DNA of 64,000 nucleotides, taken from assembly GCA_029641185.1 (NCBI GenBank), contig JAPWGK010000011.1, positions 620,001 to 684,000 on the forward strand, in the 5' to 3' direction. The translations under genes were made by a program, and so were the position numbers. Source of the DNA: Pseudofabraea citricarpa (lineage: Eukaryota > Ascomycota > Leotiomycetes > Helotiales > Dermateaceae). Positions 35,900 through 47,887 of this stretch are shown one piece after another. Each line of letters begins with the position of its first letter. Within the stretch, counting starts at the first letter, position 1. The notes beneath the pieces are model-generated. The model searched no databases. It was not told where the DNA came from and worked only from the letters and a program-made list of their open reading frames with translations.

Positions 35900-38800
35900 T
35901 ATTTACGCTTTCGCTTCTTTTTTTATAATTATCTTTTACGGTCGATAGCTAGTAAAATAACTAAGTAATATATTAATACTTTATATAAGGAGTTTACTAG
36001 TATCGATATTAATAAATTAGCGGCCTAGTTAAAAGATAATAATAACCTAGCTTATAACTTAGCTTATTCTAATTAAAAGCTTCCTAGTACCTGGTTATTT
36101 TAGTAATAAAAGGGAATAAAGCTTAATATTATTACCCGTAACCTCTTAGAATCTCCAGGTATATTTATTACCTTTAATTATATTAATTATTAGTAGGATA
36201 ACCTCTAATAGTATATACCTAATTATTACGTTTAGTAGAATAATACTAACTAATAATACCGCCGGCTCGTATAAAAGAATATATAAGAAAACCTTTATAT
36301 TATAGTCGTATATCTTAATATTTGTTTCTAGGCCTTTCTTTTTACGGTTTTATTATTATATTTTAGTCTTAATAACTTTTAGTATTATTATAAATAATAA
36401 GCTAAAAGAACGAGTTATATTTATATAATTATATAATTAAAATAAGGTCTAGTAATAAATATATCGACCGAAGAAATTCGACGTACTTTTACTAAGTACT
36501 AAGGCGAGAGAATTATAGCCTAGAATCTTAATCTCTAATAATACCCTAATACTTATAATCCTGCTTTTATATCTTAGAGTTTAATCTAAAATACTCTCAG
36601 TTAATTTACGGCTTTCGTCGGTTATTTATAAGGTTATACTACTTATATACTAGGTAAATATTTACGGGTTAATAAGGATACTAAAATATAAGTATACTAG
36701 TTTTATTTCCTAAGAAAGATTTAAGATATTCCTACGGTTACAAAGGATATTAATAATTACTCTTAGCGGTTTACTTTAGCCTATAATAACCTGCGACTAA
36801 ATTAGTATATATTAGTTTTAATTATAGGTTAGATAATAAATACTAATATATAACCTATAACTTTTATAAATATATTAATTAAGTATTATATAAAGTATAC
36901 GTCTAAGCTAGAAAAAAAGTTAATCTCTTTTAAGGATTTATAAGGTAATATTTTATATTATACTAATATAAGAAATCCTACGATTTTATTTACGGTTAAG
37001 TTATTAAATATATTAATTATAAAACGAGATATTTCGGCCTAGGAAATTTCTTATTATCTTCTTAGGATTAAGCTTTCGAAAGGTACCTATTAAATATATA
37101 TTCTCGACTATTAGCTTATAGCTAATACGATCTAAAATATTAAGGTTTCTAAGAAGGATATTAAAAAGAGTCGTAACTCTTTATAAAAATATATATAAAG
37201 ACTTTTATCTTTCGTTTTAGCTAAGCTAAAGATAATTAAGCCTAAGTTACGGGCGCTTACTTTTTTTAATTAGTTATAACTTTATAATTTTAATAGCTAC
37301 TATTATAAGCCTCGAGCTAGGTTACGAGTTATTAATTATTATTCTTATTACCCGGCTAAAAGTAATTCTCCCTAGTTTAAGGATTATTATTATATAAAGA
37401 TAATCTTATATTATTTATTTATAGCTATAAGTAATTTATTTTCTAGTAATAAAACCGCTTTTATAACCTAACGTAAAGCTTTTACGACCTATAAAATAAA
37501 TTTAATCTATTTTTATCCTAACGACTTTTTATAACTATTACTTAATCTTAATAATAACTACGATTCTAATATAAAAAATTCGGATCTTAAGGCTATATTA
37601 TTACCTTCTATTAAACTTATAGATTTTAAGGCTTATAACCGGCGAGAGCCTTATAATTATCTTACTAGAGTTAAAAATTTCGATAACCTTAGAAATCGTG
37701 ATTTAAATCGATTATACGATTAAACCTAATATATTAGTTCCTATAATATTAATACTAGGTTTTAGTAAGATTTTATTATTATTATATCTATTAATATAAG
37801 CCTTCTAGAATTATTACTAGTATTTATATTTAACCTAAAGTAGTTATAGCTTTATAACCTATTAGTTAATTATTATACCTTCTTTTTATATAGCTATAAT
37901 CTATTACTCTTACGAGTTAATTTAGATAATTTTACGAGTATAAGTAAAAGCTTTATTTTATTTTAGATCTCTACTAAGTTATTCTAGTTATTTATTACTT
38001 TCTTAAAGTTTAACCTTATATTACGGGCCGTACCTACGGGAGTTATAGCCTTTAATCTTTATAGGTTTATTCTTTATTCGCTTTTCGCTTTACCTATTAA
38101 TAAGAAGTTTATAAGCCTCTTGCCTAGGAATTTTACTAAGTTATAAAGCCGTTTCTAGGGTTATAAGTACTTAATTATCGATAAGAAGTTAATAATCGAT
38201 TATAAAACTTTAGCTTATATTAATTACCGGCTATAAGAGATTTTCTCTTATTAGCGAGATAAGCTTTATAATAATATAAGTATACTCTTATATAATAACT
38301 TTTATTAAATTCTATTTATATATAACCGTGCTTTATATTAGCTAGCTTCTAGTACTCGTAAGCCCTAGGCCGTAAAAGGTATTACGGCTTATATAATATT
38401 AACTTAGATAATATATCTAGAGAAGATAATAAGATAATAAGATAAGAATCCTCTTATTATTTAATTCTAGGATATTTTATTAGATTTACGATCTAGAAAG
38501 ATATCTTATAAAAGCTAAAAGATACTTTTCGCGCGTATAAAATATAATCTTCCGGCTATAAAATATAATAAGTTTAAGGACGCTTTATAGGTATTTACTA
38601 CTAAAAAAGAGAATCGAGTAAAAAATTATAAGAGGATTCGGGATCTCTAATAACTTATTCGACTTATTATAACTTATAATACTAGCCCCGGGGCTATAAA
38701 GATATTAGATAATAAGGCTAATAATTTATAATAAGTTCTTTCTTTTTATATTAAAGCTTATATTATACTTACGGTTAATATTTAGACCGTAAAAGGATTA

Positions 38801-39240
38801 GTTAATAGTTCTCTTAGTATTTTATAGGATTTCTACTAAGATAATAGCCTTAACTTATTTACTAATATACCTATAATATTAATAATAGAGTTTAATAAGT
38901 TTAACGGGCCTTTTACGGTCGACGAATCGTATTTAATACTTATATTTCTAGTCGAATATTTATTTCTTTATAAAGGTAAAAAGTATAAACGAGCGTAATT
39001 CCTATTATAGCTTATATATATAATTACGATTTATAAGAGTTAAGGTATAATATTACTACGAGTTATTTTACGGTTTAGAGAGAAGAAGGATTTTACTACT
39101 AGGCTCTCGTATATAACTATAAGTCAAGTAAAAACCCTAGATAACCTTATATTTTTAGAGTTTTTTAATAGGAATCGTTTTAGTATTAGTTTAGATATAT
39201 TAGTTATAAGGTAGATTAATTTTAATAAATATACGAATTA
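35900..39240 (+). pseudogene. Helitron Rep/PIF1-type helicase, RIP-inactivated
   Basis: One reading frame (codons starting at positions equal to 2 modulo 3) carries diagnostic remains on the plus strand. Near 36401 AKRTSYIYII sits where the Helitron Rep HxH motif is expected (His replaced by Tyr). Near 37025 RDIS followed by a stop and EISYYLLRIKLSK fits the helicase N-terminal region. At 37922 LDNFTSISKSFIL fits Walker A. At 38990-39160 fragments such as ITIYKS, RVILRFREKK and SQVKTLDNLIFLE fit the C-terminal PIF1 helicase motifs. These blocks are all in the same frame over about 2.8 kb, so there are no net frameshifts. Interruptions read are TAG or TAA. The left limit (35900) is approximate. 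By family knowledge intact proteins drive rolling-circle transposition. Confidence 0.85.
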
Positions 39241-40126
39241 GATATTTTAATAATAGTTTATAGTTATAATCTAAGAGTATTTTATAGTAGCTTATAAGTA
39301 AGCTCGTAGGTAATATTAGGATTTAAAATATCCTAATAATATAATACTTATACCTAGGTATATCTTTTATAAGACTTTATAGTATAATATAAGGCGTAAA
39401 CCTAGGGAACCTTCTTATAACCCCTTATAAACCCTCCGGAAACCGGCCGTAAAACTACTTTTCTTCTTTTTCCTTTTTTTTCTCTTTCTCTTTTATTACT
39501 TTTACCTTTATCGTATCTAGGGTAATAAGCTTTTATTAAAGCCGAGTATACTTTCTTATTCTCTTAATAAAGATAAAAGCCTAGAATTCTTTTACTAAGG
39601 CCCGGAAGATATTAGTAAAGGACCGAGGTCTTCAAATACTACTTATAATAATAATAATAAAAGTTATTATAAGTTAGTTATACTTATAAAACTCTTTTTT
39701 AGCTAAACTTACTAGTTCGATTATTATAGCTATTATTTACTAGTCTTACTAAAATTAGTTAAAGCTAGCGAGAATAATATAATAGCTAGCTATTAACCGA
39801 AAGTAAACTAGGTATAATAAGAAGTCTAATAGTAGTAGTATTAGTAGTAATAATAATACTAGTAGCGGTTATAATTTATTAGTATTATAATAATATAATA
39901 ATAAGAATAACTTACTAGTATAAATCGTATAAGTATTATCCTCCGAGTTATAATAATAATTAGCGTAAGCGCCTATAAACCGACTAGCGACCGTAATATA
40001 AATTATAAACGGCCCGAAACCCCTCTAATAACGATTATAAGCGGCCCTAGTAAGTTACTTTACCTTTTTCTCTTAACCTAAAAAGATTTCCTTCTTAGAG
40101 ACACGACCGACTATAAAGATATAACC
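39241..40126. other. Non-coding part of the decayed Helitron, left of the nested element
   Basis: RIP-like DNA with AGT/AAT trinucleotide-rich stretches (about 39810-39960). No protein motif was recognised. The same style of trinucleotide repeat resumes right of the nested LTR element. Confidence 0.5.
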
Positions 40127-40473
40127 TGTTATAATATATAAAATATAAAGTAAATAAGGGATCGATATAACTAATTAATAATAAAAGATCTAAGTATAAG
40201 GAGAGAAAAAGAAAGAAAAGAAAAGAAAATATAAGAAGCTAGCTATAAGTAATCTTTCTTATTACGCTAATATTTACTCTCTAAGTATTCTCTGTTATAC
40301 GTATTCTTAGGTAAGTAAATATATAAGATAAGTTATATATAATTTATTTTACTTAGTAAATTTCTAGTTATATAATCCGAGTTAGTAAGTTATAATATAA
40401 GATAAATAAAGTATATATAAAAGAAGTAAGTATATAATATATATCTCGAGTAACTTACGTGAGAACCGTGATA
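40127..40473 (-). repeat. LTR (left copy)
   Basis: 347 bp, begins TGTTATAATATA and ends GAACCGTGATA. The right copy ends GAACTATAACA. Allowing for C-to-T and G-to-A changes, both fit a TG...CA terminus. Confidence 0.88.
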
Positions 40474-43400
40474 TTATCTTCCCTTTAAGCGTTTAATTTT
40501 TATATTAGATAAGGTTTATCTAGATATCTAGAGTAAAAATCTTTTAGGATTTCTTATATATTTTTAAAATTTTCTGCTAAATATTACTCTAGATCTAGCG
40601 GTTATTATATTTATTTAACTTTATAGAAAACTTTTCCTTTGATTATTTTTACGTTTTTAATATCTTTTACTTCTTATTCGTCGTTTCCTTTTACGTTAAT
40701 TAAGAGAGATTTAGTTTCTTTTTATCTAGGTAGAAGATTATCTAGGTTTTTACGTAATAAGTTAAAGTAAAATACGAGATAAATCTTAAGTCCTAGTAGT
40801 AACTTTATTTTATAAGAGCTTAGTTTAATTTTCTTTTTAATCTCGTAAGGTCTTTTATTTTTATATTTTAGTTTTCGTAAAAGTTTTTATATTCGGATAT
40901 TTTTTATTAAAATATAAATTTTATCTCCTGGTTTATAACTTAGCGTAAGCGATCGTTTCTTATTTACGTATTTCTTTATCCTATTTTAAGACTAAGCTAT
41001 TTCCTCGCGTATAAATTTCCAAGTATCTTTTATTTTTTTTACGAATTCTATTACTCGTCCTTCGTTTAATCTAGTTTTTATAGGTTATATTTAATTAATC
41101 TTAGTATTTTCTTAGTCGAAATTTATTCTTAGTTTATATCCTTTATTTACGAAAAATAATATAACCTTTATACTTATAAATTAATATTTATTTCCTGTAA
41201 ATTTTATTATTAGTAAGGTTTAACTTTAGTTATCTTATAAGTAATTAGCGTAAGCTCTTAGGTAACGTTTTATTTTCGCGTTTATTCTTTTTATCTAATC
41301 GTTTATCTCTAGGTATATTATCGTAAATAATTAAACGTTAATCCCTAATATATCATAAAGCTTTTTTTATATTTTACTTATAAATTAAGAACTTTTATTA
41401 GAGATATAAGTTATAAGTAATTTATAATATTTTTATATATTTTTTAAGAATAATTTAATAGTTTCTTTTACGTTTATTCCTTTATCTTCGTATCTATAAA
41501 AAATATAATATCTTTCTTTTGATAATCTATAAATTATAACTAAGATAACGTTAAATCCGTCGCTTTCTAGAAGTTTAATTACGAAGTTTATAAATATATA
41601 ACTCTAAGGTTTATCTGGTATTAATAGCGGCTCTAGGTATTCTTAGTAAGCGGTATTATTTAGTTTAAACTTTTTATAAATATAATAATTTCTAACGTAT
41701 CGATTAAGATTTTTATTTATATTTTTCTAGACGTAATTATCTTATAAAAGGATTAATATCCCTTCTTAGCTAGGATATTTAATTATAAGCTTTTTATATA
41801 TTTTCTAAATTAATTCTATTTTATAAGTTTCTAGAACTTAGACTCGGTTCTTATAAAATAAGATATCGTCTCGATCTTCGTAGTATAACTTAGGAATATC
41901 TTTTACTAGTTTATTATCTCTTAAAACCTTAAGAGTTTCTTAATAAAACTAGTTATTCTTTTATCTCTCCTAGATATACTTAGGAATCGTTTATTTTACT
42001 CTTATAACCTAAATATATAAGTTAAATATTTCTAGAGCTTTCTTTTTATTAATTTTACTTTTAGGAAGAATAATTTATATTTATTCTTTTTATCGATCGT
42101 CTAACTTATCTTACGGTTTATCTTAAGATCTTTTAGTTAAAGTATTTATTTTCTTGTTTTATTTTCTTAGTTTATAAACGATCTAAAAGTTAAACTCTAA
42201 TAAGAACTCTGTTTATCTAGCTTATCTTCTTATTAACTTCTTAGTAATTATAAAATATTCTAGAGCCTTATAATCTAAGAGTACTTATATAAGTAGATTT
42301 ATTCCTTAAAGTTTAAGTTTTTATTTCTTAAAATATTTGATTATTACTAAGAGTTTTTTATCGTAGATTTTATAATTATACTTAGCTAGTAAGAGTTTTC
42401 TAGAAAAGAATATTACGGGGTATAAAAGTTCGTTTTTCTTATATTAAGATAATACTCTTATATTAACGTAATCGGATAAGTTATATTTTATAATATATTA
42501 TTTATTTTTATTAAAATATATAAGTATTAGTACCGAGATAATTATTTTTTTTAGTTTTTTAAAAGTATTCTAATATTTATCGTTTTAATTAAAATCTTTC
42601 GTTTTTTCCTTCTTTTTACTTAGATTATTAATCGGGGAGAATATCCTAGAGTAATTCTTAATAAATCTTTTATAAAAGTTTATAAATTTAATAAAGCTTT
42701 ATATATCTCTTAAGTTCTTAGGTATTTCTTATTCTTAAATATCTTTAATCTTATTAGGGTTTATTCTAATACTTTTTATACTAATAATTAGTCCTAAGAA
42801 CTTAATCTCGTCTTAGTAGAAAATATACTTCTTAATATCTACTTAAAGTCTTACCTCTTATAATTTAATTAAGACTTTCCTAATATATTTTATATATTTT
42901 TCTCTGGTTTTATTAGTATAAATATAAATATTATCGATATAAAATAAAATAAAATTATTAGAATATTCCTAGAATATCTTATTTATAAAATTCTAAAACG
43001 TTAAAGGCTTATTAATTAATCTAAAAGAAAGTACCTTATATTTATACGAGTTTTATCTAGTATAAAAAGTAATAAGCTTTTTATTCTTTTTAGTTTAGAA
43101 TCTGATTTTATTAAAAGTATATCTGATATTTAGCTTTAATAAGAACTTAGTTTTTCTTATTTTTACTAGAGTTTTATTTATTAAAGGTAAAAGATATTTA
43201 TTTTTTTTTATAATTACGTTTAACTTTTTATAATTAATATAAAATCTTAATCTTTCTCTAGGCTTTCGTATAAAAAGAATTAGTAATAAGTAAGATATCT
43301 TACTTACGTTAATAAAGCCTTTCGCTAATTATTTTTTGATATAAGCTTTAATAAGTTCGAGTTTCTTTTAAGATATCTTATATAAAAAAGCGTATCCGAG

Positions 43401-46118
43401 ACTTATTTCTCTTATAAGTTTAATATAATAATCGTAGCTTTTATATAATAATAATTAGTTTATAGCTTTCTTTAAGAATATCTCGATTAAGTCTTATAAT
43501 TCTTTTAGGAGATATTTCTTAATATTAACTTCTCTTTTAGCGTTTTTTTACTATTATTTAATGATATTCTTTAGAGAGATAGCGAATATTATTACTTTTT
43601 TTTATCTTATCTCTTTTTTGAATCTAAGAGCGCTAATATATAAAGGTTTCTGTTTTAGCGAGTTTACTTTTTCTTATTTAGCCTTTTATTTTACTTCTTT
43701 AATTTTTTATATAGCTTTTTCTTTTATACGTCTAGGTTTTAACTTTTTTTTATATTCGTTTTTTTTCTTTTTAGAGCTTTTAGGAATTTCTTCCTTAATT
43801 AGTTATTTTAAGTTTTTAGGAATTTCTAGAGAGATTAAAGGCGTATTAGGAAGTTCTTTTATTTTACCTCTTTTTAAGATCTTAGTAATCTTAATTATTT
43901 TTTTATAAATATATAAATTTTCTTTCTTATTTATATAAGAAGAAGTAGGGCTTAGTATTTAAATTATTAGTAATTTCTTAGAATCTTTTATATCGAATAT
44001 AACTTTGTTTTTTATTATATCTAGTAATATATTTCGTAAAGATATTTATATCTTTCCGAGTATAATATCGTATCCTCTAAGTTTTATAACCTAGAAGAAA
44101 CTTAGTAGTTCTTATTTCTAATTAACTTTAAAACTAACTAGGATTTTATATTTAATAAAAGATACTTATTTATTATTAAATCCGGTAAGAGATTTTAGAC
44201 GTTATAATTTTATTAGTTTAATTTATTTAATTTAAGATATTTATTATACGAAAGATTCGTTTATAAAATTTTTACTAAGATATCTAGTATTAATTAATAT
44301 AAAGAAGAATATTTTTATTTTTCTTATTTTATATTATAATATAAAAGAAATATCGTTTTTTAATCCTAGAGATAATCTAGTAATATTAATTTTTAGGGGA
44401 ATTTCTTTTTTTATACCTCGAGATACGACTTTCCTTAAGGCTTCTCGTTTTTCGACTTAGTAATCTTTTTTAAGGATTTTATCGTAATAATCTTAGTAGC
44501 TTTTTTATATAAGTAGTTCTTAGCTTTATATCCTTGCTTATAATAATAGAAATAAGCTTCTTTTTTTAATAATTTCTGCTTTTCTTTCTTAGAAAGTCTT
44601 AGTTTATTTATCTTAGGAGTAAAGTTAATTAACTTTTCTTTATCGGTAGGTTTATCTGAAATAAAAGATCTCTTAGAGATATTTATTATAAATCGAGTTA
44701 ATTTCTTCTGGATCTCCTTGTTTTCTTAAACCTTTTAATCGACTCTCTTATATCTCGCGATTATATTCTTATAATCGGGTTTATCTAGGAGTATAACTCT
44801 AAAGTCTTAAAGTTTTTTATTTACTTTTATATTAAGTTTATTAAGTCGAGATCGTTTATTTTATCTAAGTTCTCTTACGAGTCTATTAAATTTAGCGAAG
44901 AAAGTTAGGAAAAGGTTATTATTTTAGTAAAGTTTCTTAACTTCTAAGAAAGCGATTTCTTTCTTATCTAGGTTACCGTAAACGAGTTTAAGTTTATATA
45001 AGACCTTATTTATAATATTAAATTTATTTAGAGAGGATTAACGTAATCTGATTTAAATATAATTAATTATATCTCTAGATATTTTACTACTTATATAGCT
45101 AATATAATTAGTTTCGCTTATAAAATAATCTCGGTTAACCTTAAGCTTATTCTTAATCGTATACTTTTAGTCCTTAAATTCCTTGTATATTCCTAAAAAG
45201 AAAATAAATAGATCTAGGAGCTTATTACTCTTACGCGATCGGTTTTTATCTTCTTATATATCCTCCCTAGCGTTCGAGGTTATACTCTGATTTCTTATTA
45301 GCCGAATAATTTATTTCTTATTCTTAAGTATTTCCTAGATATATCGAATATTATAAGTATTCGCGCTTATTATTTTATTTAACTAGTTATTTCTATTAAT
45401 TAATCTGGCGTTCTCTTTTTTTAACTTTATAATTCGCTACTCTCTTGCTATTAACTACTTAATTAAGTTACCTGTAACGTTACGGACTTCTTATACGAGT
45501 TAGTCTCGTTCTTATCTAATAAGCTCGTATTCTTTATAAAAATTATCAAGTAATCGGAGGAAGTATTCGCGTTCTTCTTATCTTATTAAGATAATTTCTT
45601 TTACGCTCTTGATTTCCCAGAGCTTTTTTACGTTCTTGTTTTCTTTTGTTATAAGTATCGAAAATCGAGAGCGCGCGTATCCCGAGATAATATATCTAAT
45701 CTTTCTAGGTTATCTAATTATTTTTATAAGTATTTTTATAAGTTTCTTTTTAGTTTTAATCGGTATAAAAATAAATATCTTATTATCTGATTCTTCCTCC
45801 TTATTATCTTTCTTAATTATAAGTCGAAGGTTTATTCGTATTTCTAAGCGTCGAAGGTTTTGGTTCTAAGGTTTATATTCTAGTATCTCTAATACGGTTT
45901 ATTCTCGTTTTTTTATTATAACTAATAAGTATCTAGCGTAGCGGTATATTATTACGCGTATTCTAGGTTCTAGGGTTTCTAGTTTATTATACGTCGTCGC
46001 GACTTTAGTAAATCTAGGGATCTAGGTTTTTATATAATAAAATATAAAAGTTTTATAAGTTTATATATATCTTTGTTATTCTTATTAGGATAAAAGTAAA
46101 AGGATAATACTTAGATAA

Positions 46119-46465
46119 TATTATAATATATAAAATATAAAGTAAATAAAAGATCGATATAACTAATTAATAATAAAAGATCTAAGTATAAGAAGAAAAA
46201 GAGAAAGAAAAAGAAAGAAAATATAAGAAGCTAGCTATAAGTAGTTCTTCTTATTACGCTAGTATTTATTCTCTAAGTATTCTCTGTTATATATATTCTC
46301 AGGTAAGTAAATATATAAGATAAGTTATATATAATTTACCTTACTTAGTAAATTTCTAGTTATATAATCCGGGTTAGTAAGTTATAATATAAGGTAAGTA
46401 AAATATATATAAGAGAAGTAAGTATATAATATATATCTCGAGTAACTCACGTGAGAACTATAACA
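46119..46465 (-). repeat. LTR (right copy)
   Basis: 347 bp, the same length as the left copy. Long runs are shared, for example the segments with CTAGCTATAAGTA and CACGTGAGAAC. As the element lies on the minus strand, this is its 5' LTR. Confidence 0.88.
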
Positions 46466-46688
46466 CGACCGGCACGAAGAGCTAGGCCCCGTAAGACCAG
46501 AAGTTAAAGTATTATTATTATAACACGGGTATTTTTAGTAACCGTAACCTTAAATATCTATAATAATTATAATTACGGTTATTATAATAATAATAGTAGA
46601 AGTAAAGGTAATAATAGTAATAGTAGTAGAGGTAATAATAATAATAGTAGAGGTGGTAGTAATAGCGGTAGCGGATTTATATTACCTA

Positions 46689-46726
<38 letters not shown>

Positions 46727-47350
46727 GGTAATAATAATAATAATATTAGTATTAGGAAGTCGTAGATATCCCTGCTACTTATAACTTTCCTAGCTTTATA
46801 TATTATTAGTTACGAGCTATTTACGGGTTATAGCTAGCTATTAGTAAAGTATAATATTATAAAAAGCTATAACTTTAAGGAATATTACTTATATCTAAGT
46901 ATAAGGGATTTTTAGGAAAGAAAAAGGAAAAAAAATTAAAATCAGGTACTAGGCGGAGATATTTATATATTATATTATAGTTAGTATATTTCTTTTTCTA
47001 TTATTACGTTTTTATTATTATTTTGCTATTATTATTATTATTATTATACTCTTAATTATATAAATTATATATAATCTATAGGCCGTAATAATAGTAAATA
47101 ATAGCCTCTTATAATACTTACACGTACGTATTTACCTTTTACGGCCTCGTAGAATACCGGGGGTTTAAGGGCTAGTCCCTATAATATATCGTTATATAAT
47201 TATATATATAACTATTACCTGATATAACTTTTTAAAAATAGCTACGTTATATTATTTTACCTACGATACTCTTCCTTATACGATTTAATATAATATATAT
47301 AGATAAATTGCCTCGTAGAGCCCCCGGAGGGCTAGCCTATACCGAAGTAT
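46466..47350. other. Right remainder of the decayed Helitron
   Basis: RIP-like DNA with AAT/AGT trinucleotide repeats (a pure TAA run at about 46690-46745). Near the end a GC-rich hairpin-like AGCCCCCGGAGGGCT lies directly before CTAG (47332-47335), resembling a Helitron 3' terminus. Confidence 0.55.
46690..46745. repeat. AAT trinucleotide repeat
   Basis: About eleven uninterrupted AAT units followed by a broken continuation. Confidence 0.9.
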
Positions 47351-47887
47351 TACGTCACGTGCGACGGGTGAGGCACGATCCCTCGAGTACGTACGTAATC
47401 GTAGGTGATAGGCTGGTTTTTATTTTTTCTCTTTCGCTTTCTCCTGCCGAAGAACGTCGCGCATCGTAAACACGTTTTTTTTCCTTCCTCTCTAAAGAGA
47501 TTGTTCCCTACGTCAGAGAAGGCATTCAGATTGCATTGCATAAGCGACGGAGAGAATTTCGAATCCTTCATGCAGAGACAAGTCATCTCGTCCCCTTCTC
47601 GACCGATAGCGCGTCGGCCCGCGGGCTTCAAGACTTTTTTGTCTCTCGTCATGATCCGATAGCGAGATGCGAGGGCGGAAGGCGAAAGGCGAGGGCGCAG
47701 AACAAGGGCCAGGACCAGGACAAGGGGGCGTTATCCGGCGGTGACGACGAGATAAGCATTGTCCAGTCTGGGAAAATGGGGTGATGTTAACGTCTCCCCA
47801 TAATGTGGGAAAGAAAACTCACCCCATACATACTGCAGTTCTGACAAGAGCAAGAAAAAAAAAAGAGAAGACAGACAGTAAGACACA
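47351..47887 (+). other. Promoter-side region of the amidohydrolase gene
   Basis: Composition returns to normal within a few tens of bases of 47350. No domain-bearing frame is seen. The last 60 bp before the ATG at 47888 are purine-rich. Confidence 0.5.

Larger units (their letters stand above)
40127..46465 (-). mobile_element. Ty3/Gypsy-type LTR retrotransposon, RIP-inactivated, nested in a Helitron
   Basis: A 6.3-kb element bounded by two 347-bp direct repeats (40127-40473 and 46119-46465) that differ mainly by transitions. Remains of coding capacity are on the minus strand. A decayed CCHC zinc-knuckle-like block lies at about 44521-44560 (Tyr replacing Cys). A reverse transcriptase core reading Y-I-D-N, the remnant of the YxDD box, lies at 42941-42930. 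Order and strand fit gag to the right and pol to the left. Stops interrupt every frame. Assignment to Ty3/Gypsy rather than Copia rests on the knuckle-to-RT spacing, so it is probable rather than certain. Confidence 0.82.
34190..47350. mobile_element. RIP-mutated transposon block (nested elements)
   Basis: About 13.2 kb of very AT-rich DNA in which TA steps dominate and CA and TG are almost absent, while CG is still common. That is the pattern of CpA-to-TpA mutation on both strands (RIP), not of CpG deamination. Because TG is nearly missing, ATG codons are almost absent over 34.2-43.5 kb. The block holds a Helitron remnant (plus strand) with a Gypsy element (minus strand) inserted in it. Both borders are sharp against ordinary DNA. 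Confidence 0.93.

Noticed and set aside
43561..45869. Two plus-strand open frames of 86-115 residues rich in Phe/Ile/Leu/Ser
   Set aside because: They lie inside the RIP-mutated LTR element on the strand opposite to its coding remains. Their apparent hydrophobicity comes from TTT/ATT/TTA composition.
34190..47350. DNA transposon with terminal inverted repeats
   Set aside because: Only 10 bp are inverted at the edges, with a palindromic core, and no transposase motif was found. The coding remains are Helitron-like and retroelement-like.
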